From contig NC_026487.1 in assembly GCF_000328475.2 (NCBI RefSeq), positions 186,001 through 250,000 of the forward strand: DNA of 64,000 bases, written 5' to 3'. The position numbers and the translations under genes were made by a program. Positions 20,201 through 29,699 of the stretch are shown in pieces. Origin of the DNA: Mycosarcoma maydis (lineage: Eukaryota > Basidiomycota > Ustilaginomycetes > Ustilaginales). Position 1 is the stretch's first letter. Each line of letters opens with the position of its first letter. The notes below the pieces were generated by a model. The model worked only from the letters and a program-made list of their open reading frames with translations. It did no database searches and was not told the DNA's origin.

Positions 20201-20773
20201 AGGTGAGAGAATGAGCGGGAACTTGTTGGTGGTGCCTACCGGGCCGTTCTGACGTTGAGCGTGAGCGTAGTCTTTGGAAGCGTCCTTGTTGCCGACAGTG
20301 GTCTGCTTGAAGTTGACGCTGGGATCGAGCGCAAAGGTGTACTGCATGTCTTTCATGGTTTGCTTGTTGGCTGGACTGCTGCGAAACTTGGCTTGGAGTT
20401 TGGCTACGGCGAGAGCACGCAGCTTTTGACGCTCGACGGCCTTTTTACGCAGCGCCTCGCCCGAGTCGGTCTTGCGAAAGGGGGGAGCGGTGAGCTCGGC
20501 GATGGCGCGACCTTTGTCGCGGTCGAGCTTCTCGCCGGTGCTCTTGGAGAGTTTTTTAAAGTCGCGTCGGCTCTTGAGGTCGTCGTTTTCGACCATGAGA
20601 TCATGGAGATACCACAACCTCCAGCTGAGGTTTTCGAGACGCTGGCCCTGTTCGAGGTGTGCGGCGACCTTGGTGCACACCCTCCAGGTACGTGTAAGCG
20701 ATTCTTCATCGTTGAGATTGGAAAAGGGGCTGAAGGATTTGTTTCCTTTGACTTTGAGCAGAAGCGGGGCCAT
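17282..20773 (-). CDS. GATA transcription factor with two zinc fingers, DUF1752-like N-terminus and polyglutamine
   Basis: The frame from ATG 20773 to TGA 17282-17284 encodes 1163 residues. The frame is open upstream to a GTG at 21055, but MAPLLLKVKG at 20773 is the natural start. Near residues 27-60, a WRVCTKV...RLENLSWRLW segment matches the DUF1752 region of AreA/Nit2-type nitrogen regulators. Two C-X2-C-X17-18-C-X2-C GATA fingers follow: CTNC...CNAC at about 606-630 and CFNC...CNAC at about 690-714. The second ends in DVIKKRSRYDEKR, the basic tail typical of the nitrogen-regulator type. A 38-glutamine tract spans residues about 902-939 (17957-18070). Two fingers plus DUF1752 is a mixed architecture: siderophore regulators such as Urbs1 have two fingers but a different linker. 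A role in nitrogen or nutrient control is likely but unproven. Confidence 0.9.
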   Translation of the reverse strand: MAPLLLKVKGNKSFSPFSNLNDEESLTRTWRVCTKVAAHLEQGQRLENLSWRLWYLHDLMVENDDLKSRRDFKKLSKSTGEKLDRDKGRAIAELTAPPFRKTDSGEALRKKAVERQKLRALAVAKLQAKFRSSPANKQTMKDMQYTFALDPSVNFKQTTVGNKDASKDYAHAQRQNGPVGTTNKFPLILSPQSSTNHTRSSDAIDSTSDISIVDTHATFDQIMASAGLESDLPNLSGGYKLEDIEATERDLLLNHHIDLNAPLDSLLAGLGSMEDVQMDLADLGLPVGDLPNFKAPFDQNLTDAKPPQNPLALSTTSSGLNRLSTGPAKLKQIRRKKTDPQPQKVASELARKMADELRTFRKLAEQTQRTHIQNTSRPESKEPSPDGSVGSNWSANLAHAAGHDAEVQQPEWLNSTPSLSGASLRLPEGAHLPMSSSYESTANASRDHHLEIDTSISTTNAGVMQPPMFGTRGNSVSVPSTPLLAPEAGPFQGADRPVDSLSAPSSPTLRPTLANIGRSGSSPGPCTAASTSKAAIKRNSTDSSVSCSDGMSKNKGRGRRSIAGSIAFTAINPDLNNKKIEGLPPGGSTPSASFASGSAHPTQAQCTNCGATSTPLWRRDPNDLLLCNACGLYLKLHKTPRPRSLKSHHSHSHSGHITPSATPGGASAPGSRAGSPSRSGSPSGEDMTSCFNCGTYTTPLWRKDDAGHTVCNACGLYLKLHNEHRPVTMRADVIKKRSRYDEKRGRASAAGSRRTSPQPQSATTTSEGSAAAATSTSSITDEPMSIDRPTRPKSHSVTFQLQPDIHGGETSVDVSAASTSAPGSASFPEPAWPSLGVAADNGGNGAGMADPNIAHQLNDAFTTAVNRFSTGVPMQQSSASPASATGSGTASEPNYAWTSWSQQQQQQQQQQQQQQQQQQQQQQQQQQQQQQQQQQQQQQPSGPPSMSGSNSTRTGSTGSTTSATSPCISVALPSHTDMQTLSAAFSAHPALAYAVHQAAEKFPAFFAQDPLGATASVAAAAGIHNPFSSGLALNDAASSSSADIIASVNTSNSSSNDSNGVSDTRNHALAGSRDGVGSTIDIAGGVGTPSNLGNGHDSVMLDLAATPNSTSRPGSSGGCARRDSEFGRMLSANHCASSGSICANAISTIDLGEAGTPQAGSWW
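17957..18070 (-). repeat. CAG/CAA repeat encoding 38 glutamines in the GATA factor
   Basis: An uninterrupted run of mixed CAA and CAG codons is read on the minus strand (ttg/ctg on the plus strand). Codon mixing makes it more stable than a pure CAG run, but length variation between strains is expected. It lies C-terminal to both zinc fingers, in the Ser/Gly/Gln-rich presumed activation region. Confidence 0.95.
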
Positions 20774-21731
20774 GGCTAAAGAGTAAAAGCGCCGTCCGAC
20801 GAGGTTTGTATGGAGCTGAGAGTGGTAAGGATGCGGACTGCCAACGCTGGTGGAAGTCAGAGCAAAGAGGCAGCGGTCGACTTGATGGAACGTTGCTATT
20901 CGACAGCCAAGAAACCAAGGGGTGCAGTTGTGACAATGGAATGATGAGCGATGCGAGTGGCGCTCCAGACTGTGTCGAGTGTCGTGGACAAGCCAAAAAG
21001 AGCGCGAATCGGTGCGATCGACTGCGCCGTGACGAGACAAGACAGAGAAAGGCACAGTGGGATCGGCTCAGCGTTGACTTGCTCGGCTTGGCTGTTGGCC
21101 ACCGAGGTTGTTGGCCACTGATCGTTCAAGAGCTACAGGCTGGCGCACACGGGTGCGTAGCGAGCGACTTGAACGTTTGGCTGAGCCTGCGCGGATATGC
21201 GGCTGACGAGTCGGAGTGTCCGTCGGAGCGATCCAAGTCGAGTAGCAGGGTCGAAGCCGTGCGAGACACCACGGCGAATCGATTCGAACAAGCTCGAGGC
21301 TCTGCCAGTCGTGTCTCTCACAACGCGAATCGGTATCGCGCAAACAAGACGTCAGCAGCAGTGGGATTGCGCTGTCGATCAAGGCGGGGGATGGCGTGCT
21401 ACGATAGCAAACCAAGTCGGAGGTGAGAGGAGGATGGCACCGAATACGGCCTGCTGCGTGTGGATCGGGTCGATGACGAGGTGACCGAAACCAAAACCAA
21501 GGATGGTGGTTGTTCGCTCAGAAAACAACAAGCAAAGCAACGTCTGCCATGTCGAGACGAGCAAGTTGGTATCCGTGTACTGTATGCAGGGCCAAAGATG
21601 TAGCCAAGCAAAAACTCTTGCAACAGGCGCCGCGGCTGGGGAAGAGGATGCTCATCTCCCTGCGCCCATGTAGCAGCTGCCAAAAGCCCCCTTCCGCTTC
21701 TCATTGCTGCTCACTCACACTGCTGCTCACT

Positions 21732-21785
21732 GCTGCTATTGCTGCTGCTATTGCTGCTGCTATTGCTGCTGCTATTGCTGCTGCA
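21732..21785. repeat. 12-bp tandem repeat (TATTGCTGCTGC)
   Basis: About four and a half copies of a 12-bp unit of the form TATTGCTGCTGC, preceded by looser CTGCTCAC units. It lies about 960 bp upstream of the GATA gene's ATG. It is a simple microsatellite-type repeat with no coding evidence. Confidence 0.9.
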
Positions 21786-22337
21786 GGTTGGCAAATTTGA
21801 CTCACAATACAGACTCGCCTCGCCGTGCGCAGTCAGAGCTCAGAGGCGAACGGCACCTCAACCCAACCCAAGCGTGAACTCGTGACTCGTACCTGACCAC
21901 ACTGAGAAACAGAAAGACGAAAAGAAAAAGAAAAAAAAAAAGAAAAAAAAAAGCCAAACCCACGACTCACAACTCACAACTGTGACAATACAAACAAAAC
22001 AAAATATGAATAGGAAAGCGTTGCGTTGCGTTGCGTTGCCCCAACAAGAACAGAGAGCGTCGTCGTGGGGGAAAATGTCACGAATCGTGAATGAATTTCA
22101 AAAACCAAGCAAAGCCTTCACGTTTAGTCGAGTAACAAAGCAGAACCGAGACCCAGCGGGAGCATCGTCGGACCAAGATCGGGCGGACCAAGTTGCCGCG
22201 GGAAGGGAAGCGACACGACCAAGTTAACTTCGTACCCACAGAGCCACGCTGTGCCTTGTCCCCCGCAAGATTCAGTTGTGAGTCAGTTGTGAGTCAGTTA
22301 GCTATCGTGTAGTCTCGATTGCGCAGAGGCCACCAAG

Positions 22338-22404
22338 TTCCAGAGCATGTCATCCACCCCATACCAGAGCATATCGTCCAACAAATTCCAGAGCATATCA
22401 TCAC
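22338..22404. repeat. Three copies of a 24-bp unit (TWCCAGAGCATRTC...)
   Basis: Copies begin at 22338, 22362 and 22386. Each starts TTCCAGAGCAT or TACCAGAGCAT and continues TC(A/G)TC. Period is exactly 24 bp and the third copy is partial. The unit is longer and more complex than the surrounding microsatellites. No open frame uses it. Confidence 0.85.
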
Positions 22405-24520
22405 TCACGACTCGTGTCGTTACAATCCCCAATCTTGATTACTGAGATTCCGAGCTTTTGATTGAAATGAACACCAATCCCAAGACAAGACAGAACGACA
22501 TCCCTGTTCTTAAAGACTTTCTTTTGTGTGTAGAGGTGTTTGTTTTGTTTGGTACTTGTTTTGTTTTGCTTTGATTTGATTCCTTTTTCTTTTTTTTTTT
22601 TGGTCTCCCCGACCCCGACCTGGTGTTGATGAGTTGATTTCTTCTGTACACTTTGCCTTGGCACTCAGACTGTTGACCGCATGAGCCAGCAGGCCCTTTG
22701 GATGTTGATTTCAAGGTGAGGGTCTCTCTGGACTCGTGACTGTTTTTGCTCAAGCTTCGGCGCAGGCAGTACCATGGCGACCCATCCCATCTGCCTGTGA
22801 CTTGGCCATGTTGTTGTTCTGCGCGGTTTCACCTTTTGAGCATCGACCGGCAGACGTGCTCGATTCGATCGAGGACGCTGGGAGTAGCTTCTTTTATGCT
22901 CAAGAGGCGAGACAAGGGCGCACTTTAGAAGGCTATCCTACCAGGCCGATGCTTATAGGTTTAATTGACCGGAGTTTCAAGTTGATACGTTGCCAGACAC
23001 GGGTAAAGCGTTGTCTCGACAAGCGAACCCGGCTGTCGGATAGCCCGTAACTTGGCTTGGAATGGCATCGGACACCGAAGTGTATGCCGTCGGAGTGGTC
23101 TCGTGCTGACTCAGGGAGATAGGCGGGCGGGAAGAGGTCTTGTAAGGGAGCTTGTAAGGGAACTTGGCTCGCGAAGGCAGCCAGCTGTCTTGAGCCCGCT
23201 TGGTTTCACAAGAAAGCGTACACAATTGATTTGGCTGTCTAGCGTAGAGTGACCTGGCATCATTGAGACTGGTGGTAATGCTGGTTCGATGTGCAGCTAT
23301 CCATCAGTCCAGCAAGTTTCCGCTGAACTTCCACAGCCATTTGTGCTGTTGTAGGCATGCCTGTAGTCAAACAGCATCAGACAAAGAGACAATGATAGGT
23401 GGTGCCCTTGTGCATACACACCCGGCTGGAGGCTAGAATGTACAGCTTTGCAACGATATCCTACAGAGCTACTCTTCGTGCTTTCAAACAAGGCTATGGC
23501 CAGCAACAAAGAGAATGCTTTCGAAACGTGGGATCCTCGGCCATGTGGGAGATCTGTGTGAGTCTTGCATGCGACTGTACCAACAGAGGCACGAGCATTC
23601 GCGTTCGCTTTTCCACGTGAGGGCTGTTTAATGGATAGCTACTACAGAAAAGGGGGCACACAAATGGCCACAAAAGGCAACAAAACACATCCATTTCCGA
23701 TTAACGGCTAGTACCAGACGCCAATTCATAAACGTGCGGCCCTCTTTCCAATACCTAAATTGGCTACGAAGCCGAGGCAAAGAAAAGAACGAAAAGAAAA
23801 GAAAAGAAAAGAAAAAAAGAAGGAAAAAAAGGGATATGAAATAAAATAAAAATGGAGACAAATGGGAACGCAATTGCGGTCCAACACTCCGGATCTCTGA
23901 AATTTGTCGAATAATCCCGATTGCATCCATCTGCAGCACCCGATTAGCGCGATTAGCGAAGAGGGTGAGGTTGGGTGGGGCCACAGGAAAGACACTGCAA
24001 GCGTGACAATGAATAATCACGACTGTGTCGGATGAGAACCTTCTCTGCACTGGGTACCAAGGCGATACTCATCTTGCTGGTCTTTCGCTCAACAGCCGTC
24101 ATCGCTCGACGGGAGGGATGCTGTCATTCGTGATTCTGGATCGGCCTGCAAAGCGTCGGAAGGGTGTAACATTGCAACTGCAGGCGTGACGAACAGCGCA
24201 CAGTGCACCGCGTACGCGTCGACAGGGTGGAAGACATGGAGCAGGGTGCCACGAAGACACTCACGACTTGGTGACCAGATGGTTGAGGTGCCGCTGGTCA
24301 AGGAAAGCGTTGGGTGGATTGGCGAGTGGATGGTACGGGCTGCTGAAGCAGGCGTTTCAAGGATGACTAAGAAACACAGTCGTGAGTCACTGTTGCGTTG
24401 TAAAAGTAACGTCACAGAGTCACGACTAGCTTGCGTGGAACAGAAGGATGCGTGTTGGAATTCACTCACGGTTCACGGTTCGGTCGATTTTGAGCCAAAA
24501 GAAAAGCGAAGAAGGACGAC

Positions 24521-24561
24521 GCTTCGCGCTTCGCGCTTTGTGCTTTGTGCTTTGTGCTTGG
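24521..24561. repeat. 7-bp tandem repeat (CGCGCTT / TGTGCTT)
   Basis: Tandem 7-bp units drift from GCTTCGC to GCTTTGT. A similar GCTTTTC series occurs at 50990-51030. Both are simple repeats in non-coding DNA. Confidence 0.8.
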
Positions 24562-25164
24562 CAACGGTGACGCCCATGTGCGCCATTTGGCTGCAACCCC
24601 AGCTTTCGCTGCATTTCTATGCGGCTCGCCTCTCAGGGTCCTCTCGCGTCTACTTTCGGCGAGATTCTAGAGGGTTTGCGAGTCGTGAGTGTTGGTGGTG
24701 GGTAAGTGAGTGTCACAGCCGACAGCTTTGTCTTGGCTTGGCACCGCGCCCAGCCACAAGCCCAGATCGCTTCTGTCTGAGCGCAGACGCGGCGAAACAA
24801 AGACGTCAAACGGCGACGTGCTTGTCGAGCATCATGACAGGGTCAACCACCAAGATAGAGTTATATGCACGCGCGCCAAATTCGCAGCATGACAGTGTGA
24901 GTCAGAGGGAGGATGTGATGAACGCGAGCATGTGGCTTGCGCGCATAGTCCGAGACTCGTGACACTTTCCCTAACGACGTGAGAGGCGCCTGAGAGGCGC
25001 CGAGAATCTTCGCTGCATGTTCCGATCTTGTTGACCAAACAGACTGGTTGCAACGCAGAAGCAGCGCTCGGATGGGCATCCGACTCGGTCACTAGCTGAT
25101 GCGCGTCAAAGCTTGACTGCTCTCCGGGTCGAGCACGAGCAACCAGATGCGCCGTCAAGAATGA

Positions 25165-25275
25165 ATATAATCACGCATCCATCTGGAATCACGAGTCGTG
25201 AATCACGAATGCCCTGCCCAATCGAGAGGACGCCTCCACCTTTGCGATTCACGATTCACGATTCACGATTGTTCG
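25165..25275. repeat. CACGAWT repeat cluster with 7-bp tandem array
   Basis: Mixed-orientation copies occur at 25165-25210 (AATCACG, CACGAGTCGTGAATCACGAAT). A tandem GATTCAC array follows at about 25245-25272. It lies about 850 bp upstream of the gene at 26116. Confidence 0.85.
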
Positions 25276-26115
25276 CACCGCGCCTCCTTCTAAGCAAACT
25301 TATCTGTTGCAAGACACACCTTCACTCGGCATCACGCCTCATATTACCATCGCACCAGTCTACATCACTCTTACTCTTAGTCATCCTTTTCCTCATTCCG
25401 CCTCTTGCTACGCCAATCGCATATCGGCCGTCTCGATCCACCACCTAATTGGAGCATCTGTTGGCGACTTTGGTTCACAACGTTGGTCATTGCAGCGCAG
25501 TTCTGCAGAGTCAGCTTTGGTGAGACAAGTCTGATTCATCCTCCGCCATCTCACGCAGTCACTCGCCAGTCACAGGAAAGCTCGTATCTTTCAACGTCAA
25601 TTTCAAGTGCACCCTGCAGCCTCAATCCTGACACACCACTTTGCAGCTCAACTCTTCTTTGCCACTCAACAAGCTTTTCTCTCTTATCCGCCACGCTTGG
25701 TTCGATCCTCTCAACCCGACTGCGCATCACTCATCCTATCTCGTGCCGAGGCTCGATCGCTGTCCACTATAGTTTGGTGGAGTCATCTGCCTCCAAGCCC
25801 GTTCCACCTGTCGAGGCCGTGTCTCATGCGCTATTGCACATGCTCCCTCATCTGCTACGCCTTCCCTCTCTCACTTTGCTACGCCTTTGTTGAGCCGTCG
25901 GCATTACACGCGAGCAATCTTCAAAAGCTACCTCAAGCGTGTCCAGAGAGACATTGACAAGGCCAAGAACAAGCACAAACTTGTTCCTCCCAACGCCACT
26001 TTGACCTTGCCTCAACACCGCCATCACTCAACCTCATAGCACAGCACCCTCAGCCCCCTCCCCCCCGCACAGTAGTCTCTTTCTCTTTTGACAGCTGTCT
26101 CAACACGCGCGCACC

Positions 26116-29100
26116 ATGGCGCTTCCCTTGCCTGTTCCTAGCTACAATTCAAACACTCGGCCCATCATGGACAGCCGATCGCCATTCTCGTCGAGCCATC
26201 TAGCATCGCTTTCACCATTTTCTTGCCCATCGACCCGCATGTCGCCTCAGTACGGAAACAGCTGTACGCTCACCATTCTCAAAGCTGATGCGGACCATCC
26301 CATCAATGCACATGACCCTATCCACAAAAAGCCAGATCCGTCCTCAGCTCTCACCTCTTCAACCAAGTCGACGCGCTTTGCCCCTTCCTTTTCCAGCTCA
26401 CACTCTGTGTCTCAGCCATTATCGTCTGGTTTCGACTCTAGTGTCCATGTTCACGCCGTCTCGGACCACGGCATCTTGCTCCCCTTTCTCGATCGACCCA
26501 GCGAGGTCAAGGAGCTGCTCTTTGATACGAAACCCAATCAGTCGCTCATGTACAGGCTCTGCAGTGTATTTGGAGGCGATCCGAACCAACCCACTCGTCG
26601 CGGCAAGGACGAGCGGTGGGACGAGATGCTCGAGCTCCTCACCGAACTCGATCGTCCTTTGCTCGACGACGAGGACTGGCTCATCCGCCTCGAGTCGCTC
26701 GTTATGGAACGCTCCCCTTCTCTGTGGGCACAGCTCGCTCGCTGCTTGGGCGCAGAAGGCCTCACCTTGCATCCAGCTATTCAGCACGGCTCTTCGCGCT
26801 TCGATAGCTGGGCACTGCCTTCACGCTACCTCGATGCCGACCACCACAACGACAGTCCTCTCTCGCCGCCCTCGGACGCTTCTAGTGACGATGGCCACGA
26901 CGAGCAGATCAACCACTCGCTCTCTGTCAACGTAGAGCCGTTACACACGCTGCCTCAATCCTACTCGGAACAGCCTGCTGCCAAGATGCAGAAGTCGTCC
27001 TTGCGCGAATCGGCCTCACCTGCAGCTCCATCCCCATCGTCGCTTCCTGAGCACGCCGTCGGTCATGCTTCTGGCGCTAACACCGATTGGGCCTCACCGA
27101 GTGAAGGATCTGTCACGTCAGCTGCTGATGATGCCTGCGTCAAGACCAACTTGCTCGAAGACATTATCGAGGAACCTCAGTCGTCGACGCACGTAGCACC
27201 AAATACCCCAAGCAGGAGACGTTCAACTTCTGGCAAATTTGCAGGGCTGCGCATCTCGGCCCTCAGCTCGTCGAGCCCTCCCGCGTCTCGACGTAACTCG
27301 AGCGTCTCTAGAGACGCTTCCGGCTCGCCCCTGCCTACCGGTGCCATGTCTCCTGCCGGTCTAGCTCCTCCCAGTCCGGATGCTGCGCCATTGCGTGACA
27401 CTTCGACTTGTTTCGCCAAGCACCGAAGGCTCAGCACAATCATGGTGCACAACAACCCCAGCCAACAGCTTCAGCCTCAAGCCTTGCCACTCGACAAGGC
27501 CCCTTCTCTGCAGACGTCACCTTTGCGACGTCAGCGTGGTGTCAGCGAGGCTTTGCACATTATCCAGGGCCCTCAGGCGTGGAACCCGCAGCCGCGTCGT
27601 CGCACCCAAAGCTTTGCACGTTCCTTTGCCGAGCTCACGTCTCCTACTCAACAGCTCGAACAGCTGCGAGCTGAGCACGCCAGAAGCGATGCTGACCGAC
27701 TGGCTGAACACACTCGGCGTATCAGCCTCCAGGACAGCCACAGTACATCGGCCGCTTCCGCGCCAGCCTTTGCAACCGGTACAACCGATACAGCCGGGGC
27801 TCTCGGCTTGCACGCAAGTGCCGACAGCCCAGACTCGCTCGACCTGAGCGCACGCAAGACGTCAAGGGCTCGCGCTGGTCGCAAACGCGTTGGTAGCGTG
27901 GACAGTCGTGGCGCTGCGAGTAGCACAGGCTCTGCATCGCTCCTAATCCCCGGCCTTTTGCCGGATGGTCGAACGCGACATCCCTCGGGCAGTTGCGGCT
28001 CGCGTGATCTGTCAGAGTCGATTGCAGCTTTTCGCAAAACCATGGGACTGTCCGTCTCGCCGTCGCCCAGCGAGCGCGATGATTCTGAACGCGGCGACAC
28101 TAAGTCGGACGCTGACAAGCCGACCGAGTTGTTGACACGCAAGCGGAAGGGTTCTGGCACTGTCGAGTTACCCAAGCCTACTTCGAGAACCACCAACACG
28201 CTCGAGGCCAAAATCTCTCGCAAGGGCTCGCCGCCCGCCTGCACTACCGATGAACACCACCATGCTCAGTTTCAAAAGCCCAAACACATTCAGGAGCTTG
28301 AGAACCGCAGCCAAGCGAGCAGCAGCTCTGGCAGTGGGCTAGCCCTCGGAGGTGGCTTTTCGCTTGCCAAGTGTGGAGCCAACTTTCGACGACAGAGCCA
28401 CGATGCAACGAGCTCGCAGAGCGGCTGGCGTTGCAGCTTTAGCCGACGTGATGCTACGCGCACCCGAGGCGTTGAGCACTATTCGCTGCGCTCGCCTCCG
28501 GCTGTGCAACGTCGACCTGGAGGGTTTGTCTCGCTAGCGCAAGAGTACGAACGTGCCAGACAAGGACGATGCTCGAGCGAGGTGGCGTTTTCGATCCATA
28601 GCAATGCGGTGGCAAGTTCGCCTTCGAGCAGCATCACCAGCTTTGACGTTGGTGCAAGCCATGCTTATCGTGCAAGCTCGGACGAGTGCATGCCGCGGGT
28701 CGAAACGTCGCTGGCCGAAGACAAGGCTTGCAACCAGACCAAAGCCAAGCAGGCTACTAGCGTGGACGTGGTGAAAGGCGACCCGACACCCAAAGCTGGT
28801 CCAGGAGGTGGTATGACACCGAGAGCTTCGTTTGGCGCGTGTTCACGTCCTGAGGGTCATCCATTTCCGAAGCTGCTGAACCGCATGACAGCGTCTGCTG
28901 CGGACGACGAGGGTAGCGACGAGGTGAGCGTTGCTAAACGCAATTGCTCACTCGGTCCAGCGACGCCACTGAGCCCGCTCGAATCGTGTCGTACGCGTCT
29001 AAGTCCTTCACCCAGTGCCACGTCGAGCAGCACGCAGTCCAGCCCGCGCTCGCCTAGCATTGTGTTCCCGATCTCGCCCAACGCGTCCATCTCTCGAGCG

Positions 29101-29463
29101 GCTGAGTTCAGGAAAGCTCTTGACACGCCCGCATGCCAAGCCGCGTTTAGGCGCATCCATGCCACGTGCGGCGCATCCACCGCCTCATCGATCCGCGAAT
29201 TGGTCACCACCTCGGAACGCAGCCAGATGCACGACGAGCACTTGCTAGAACAAGTGGCGCATCAGATCGGCCTTGTCGATCACCAGCACGCTCAACAGGT
29301 CGGAGGCAAACAAGCGCAAGATGCCGACATGGTGCTGGCCGAACCAGGGTACGAGGAGAGATGGCAAACGTTTGTCGATCTGTGCAAAAGCTTGGGTGTT
29401 GGCCAGTACGAGCTGGGCTTGGCCAAGAGACGCTGTGGCCCTGCCATTGATACCTGTCGTTGA
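26116..29463 (+). CDS. Unknown 1115-residue Ser-rich protein with short ordered blocks at both ends
   Basis: The frame from ATG 26116 (good context, CACCATGG) to TGA 29461-29463 has no visible intron. Residues about 115-215 look ordered and charged (LLPFLDRPSEVKELLF, DERWDEMLELLTELDRPLL, SLWAQLARCLG). A central 700 residues are Ser/Pro/Arg-rich and carry many phosphorylation-type sites such as RRRSTS and RRNSS. The last 120 residues again look helical (AEFRKALDTPACQAAFRRIH, YEERWQTFVDLCKSLGVG). No signal peptide, membrane segment or known domain is seen. The layout suits a scaffold or regulatory protein, but that is only inference. A pyrimidine-rich leader of several hundred bases precedes it. 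It converges with the M28 peptidase gene, 236 bp apart. Confidence 0.8.
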   Translation: MALPLPVPSYNSNTRPIMDSRSPFSSSHLASLSPFSCPSTRMSPQYGNSCTLTILKADADHPINAHDPIHKKPDPSSALTSSTKSTRFAPSFSSSHSVSQPLSSGFDSSVHVHAVSDHGILLPFLDRPSEVKELLFDTKPNQSLMYRLCSVFGGDPNQPTRRGKDERWDEMLELLTELDRPLLDDEDWLIRLESLVMERSPSLWAQLARCLGAEGLTLHPAIQHGSSRFDSWALPSRYLDADHHNDSPLSPPSDASSDDGHDEQINHSLSVNVEPLHTLPQSYSEQPAAKMQKSSLRESASPAAPSPSSLPEHAVGHASGANTDWASPSEGSVTSAADDACVKTNLLEDIIEEPQSSTHVAPNTPSRRRSTSGKFAGLRISALSSSSPPASRRNSSVSRDASGSPLPTGAMSPAGLAPPSPDAAPLRDTSTCFAKHRRLSTIMVHNNPSQQLQPQALPLDKAPSLQTSPLRRQRGVSEALHIIQGPQAWNPQPRRRTQSFARSFAELTSPTQQLEQLRAEHARSDADRLAEHTRRISLQDSHSTSAASAPAFATGTTDTAGALGLHASADSPDSLDLSARKTSRARAGRKRVGSVDSRGAASSTGSASLLIPGLLPDGRTRHPSGSCGSRDLSESIAAFRKTMGLSVSPSPSERDDSERGDTKSDADKPTELLTRKRKGSGTVELPKPTSRTTNTLEAKISRKGSPPACTTDEHHHAQFQKPKHIQELENRSQASSSSGSGLALGGGFSLAKCGANFRRQSHDATSSQSGWRCSFSRRDATRTRGVEHYSLRSPPAVQRRPGGFVSLAQEYERARQGRCSSEVAFSIHSNAVASSPSSSITSFDVGASHAYRASSDECMPRVETSLAEDKACNQTKAKQATSVDVVKGDPTPKAGPGGGMTPRASFGACSRPEGHPFPKLLNRMTASAADDEGSDEVSVAKRNCSLGPATPLSPLESCRTRLSPSPSATSSSTQSSPRSPSIVFPISPNASISRAAEFRKALDTPACQAAFRRIHATCGASTASSIRELVTTSERSQMHDEHLLEQVAHQIGLVDHQHAQQVGGKQAQDADMVLAEPGYEERWQTFVDLCKSLGVGQYELGLAKRRCGPAIDTCR

Positions 29464-29699
29464 TCGCAACCGAGTGTTTTTAGCTCGAGTATCACACACG
29501 GGGTTTTCCTTTACGCCTGTTTCATGGTTTCACACCTTTAGGGTTTTACGGTTTTACGGTTTCACGTTTGTTTGATTGATTGTTTTCCACATGTAGCTTA
29601 GCTATGCCTTGACTTAGTGTTGATCGTTGACGCATTTCGCAAGCAAGCACACACACGCACAGCATGCACTGATCTCGAATTGCAATGATACCTCTTTAC

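Larger units (their letters stand above)
20774..26115. other. 5.3-kb gene-free region between two divergent genes
   Basis: The largest space without a supported gene in the window. It contains several short tandem repeats annotated separately, long purine-rich stretches on the plus strand (21900-21955 and 23785-23850), a T-rich stretch (22500-22605), CACGAWT clusters at 22078-22095 and 25165-25275, and a pyrimidine-rich stretch from about 25360 to 26115. That last stretch is probably the promoter and long 5' leader of the gene at 26116. Open frames here (for example 24186-24962, 258 codons) start at GTG, lack recognisable domains and are not supported. Both neighbours face outward, so this may be a large regulatory region or contain non-coding transcripts. 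Confidence 0.6.

Noticed and set aside
24186..24962. 258-codon open frame in the large gene-free region
   Set aside because: It begins at GTG, spans several repeats and has no recognisable domain or coding-like composition.
24981..25001. Tandem GAGAGGCGCC duplication with a GGCGCC palindrome
   Set aside because: Only two copies. Too short to call a distinct element.
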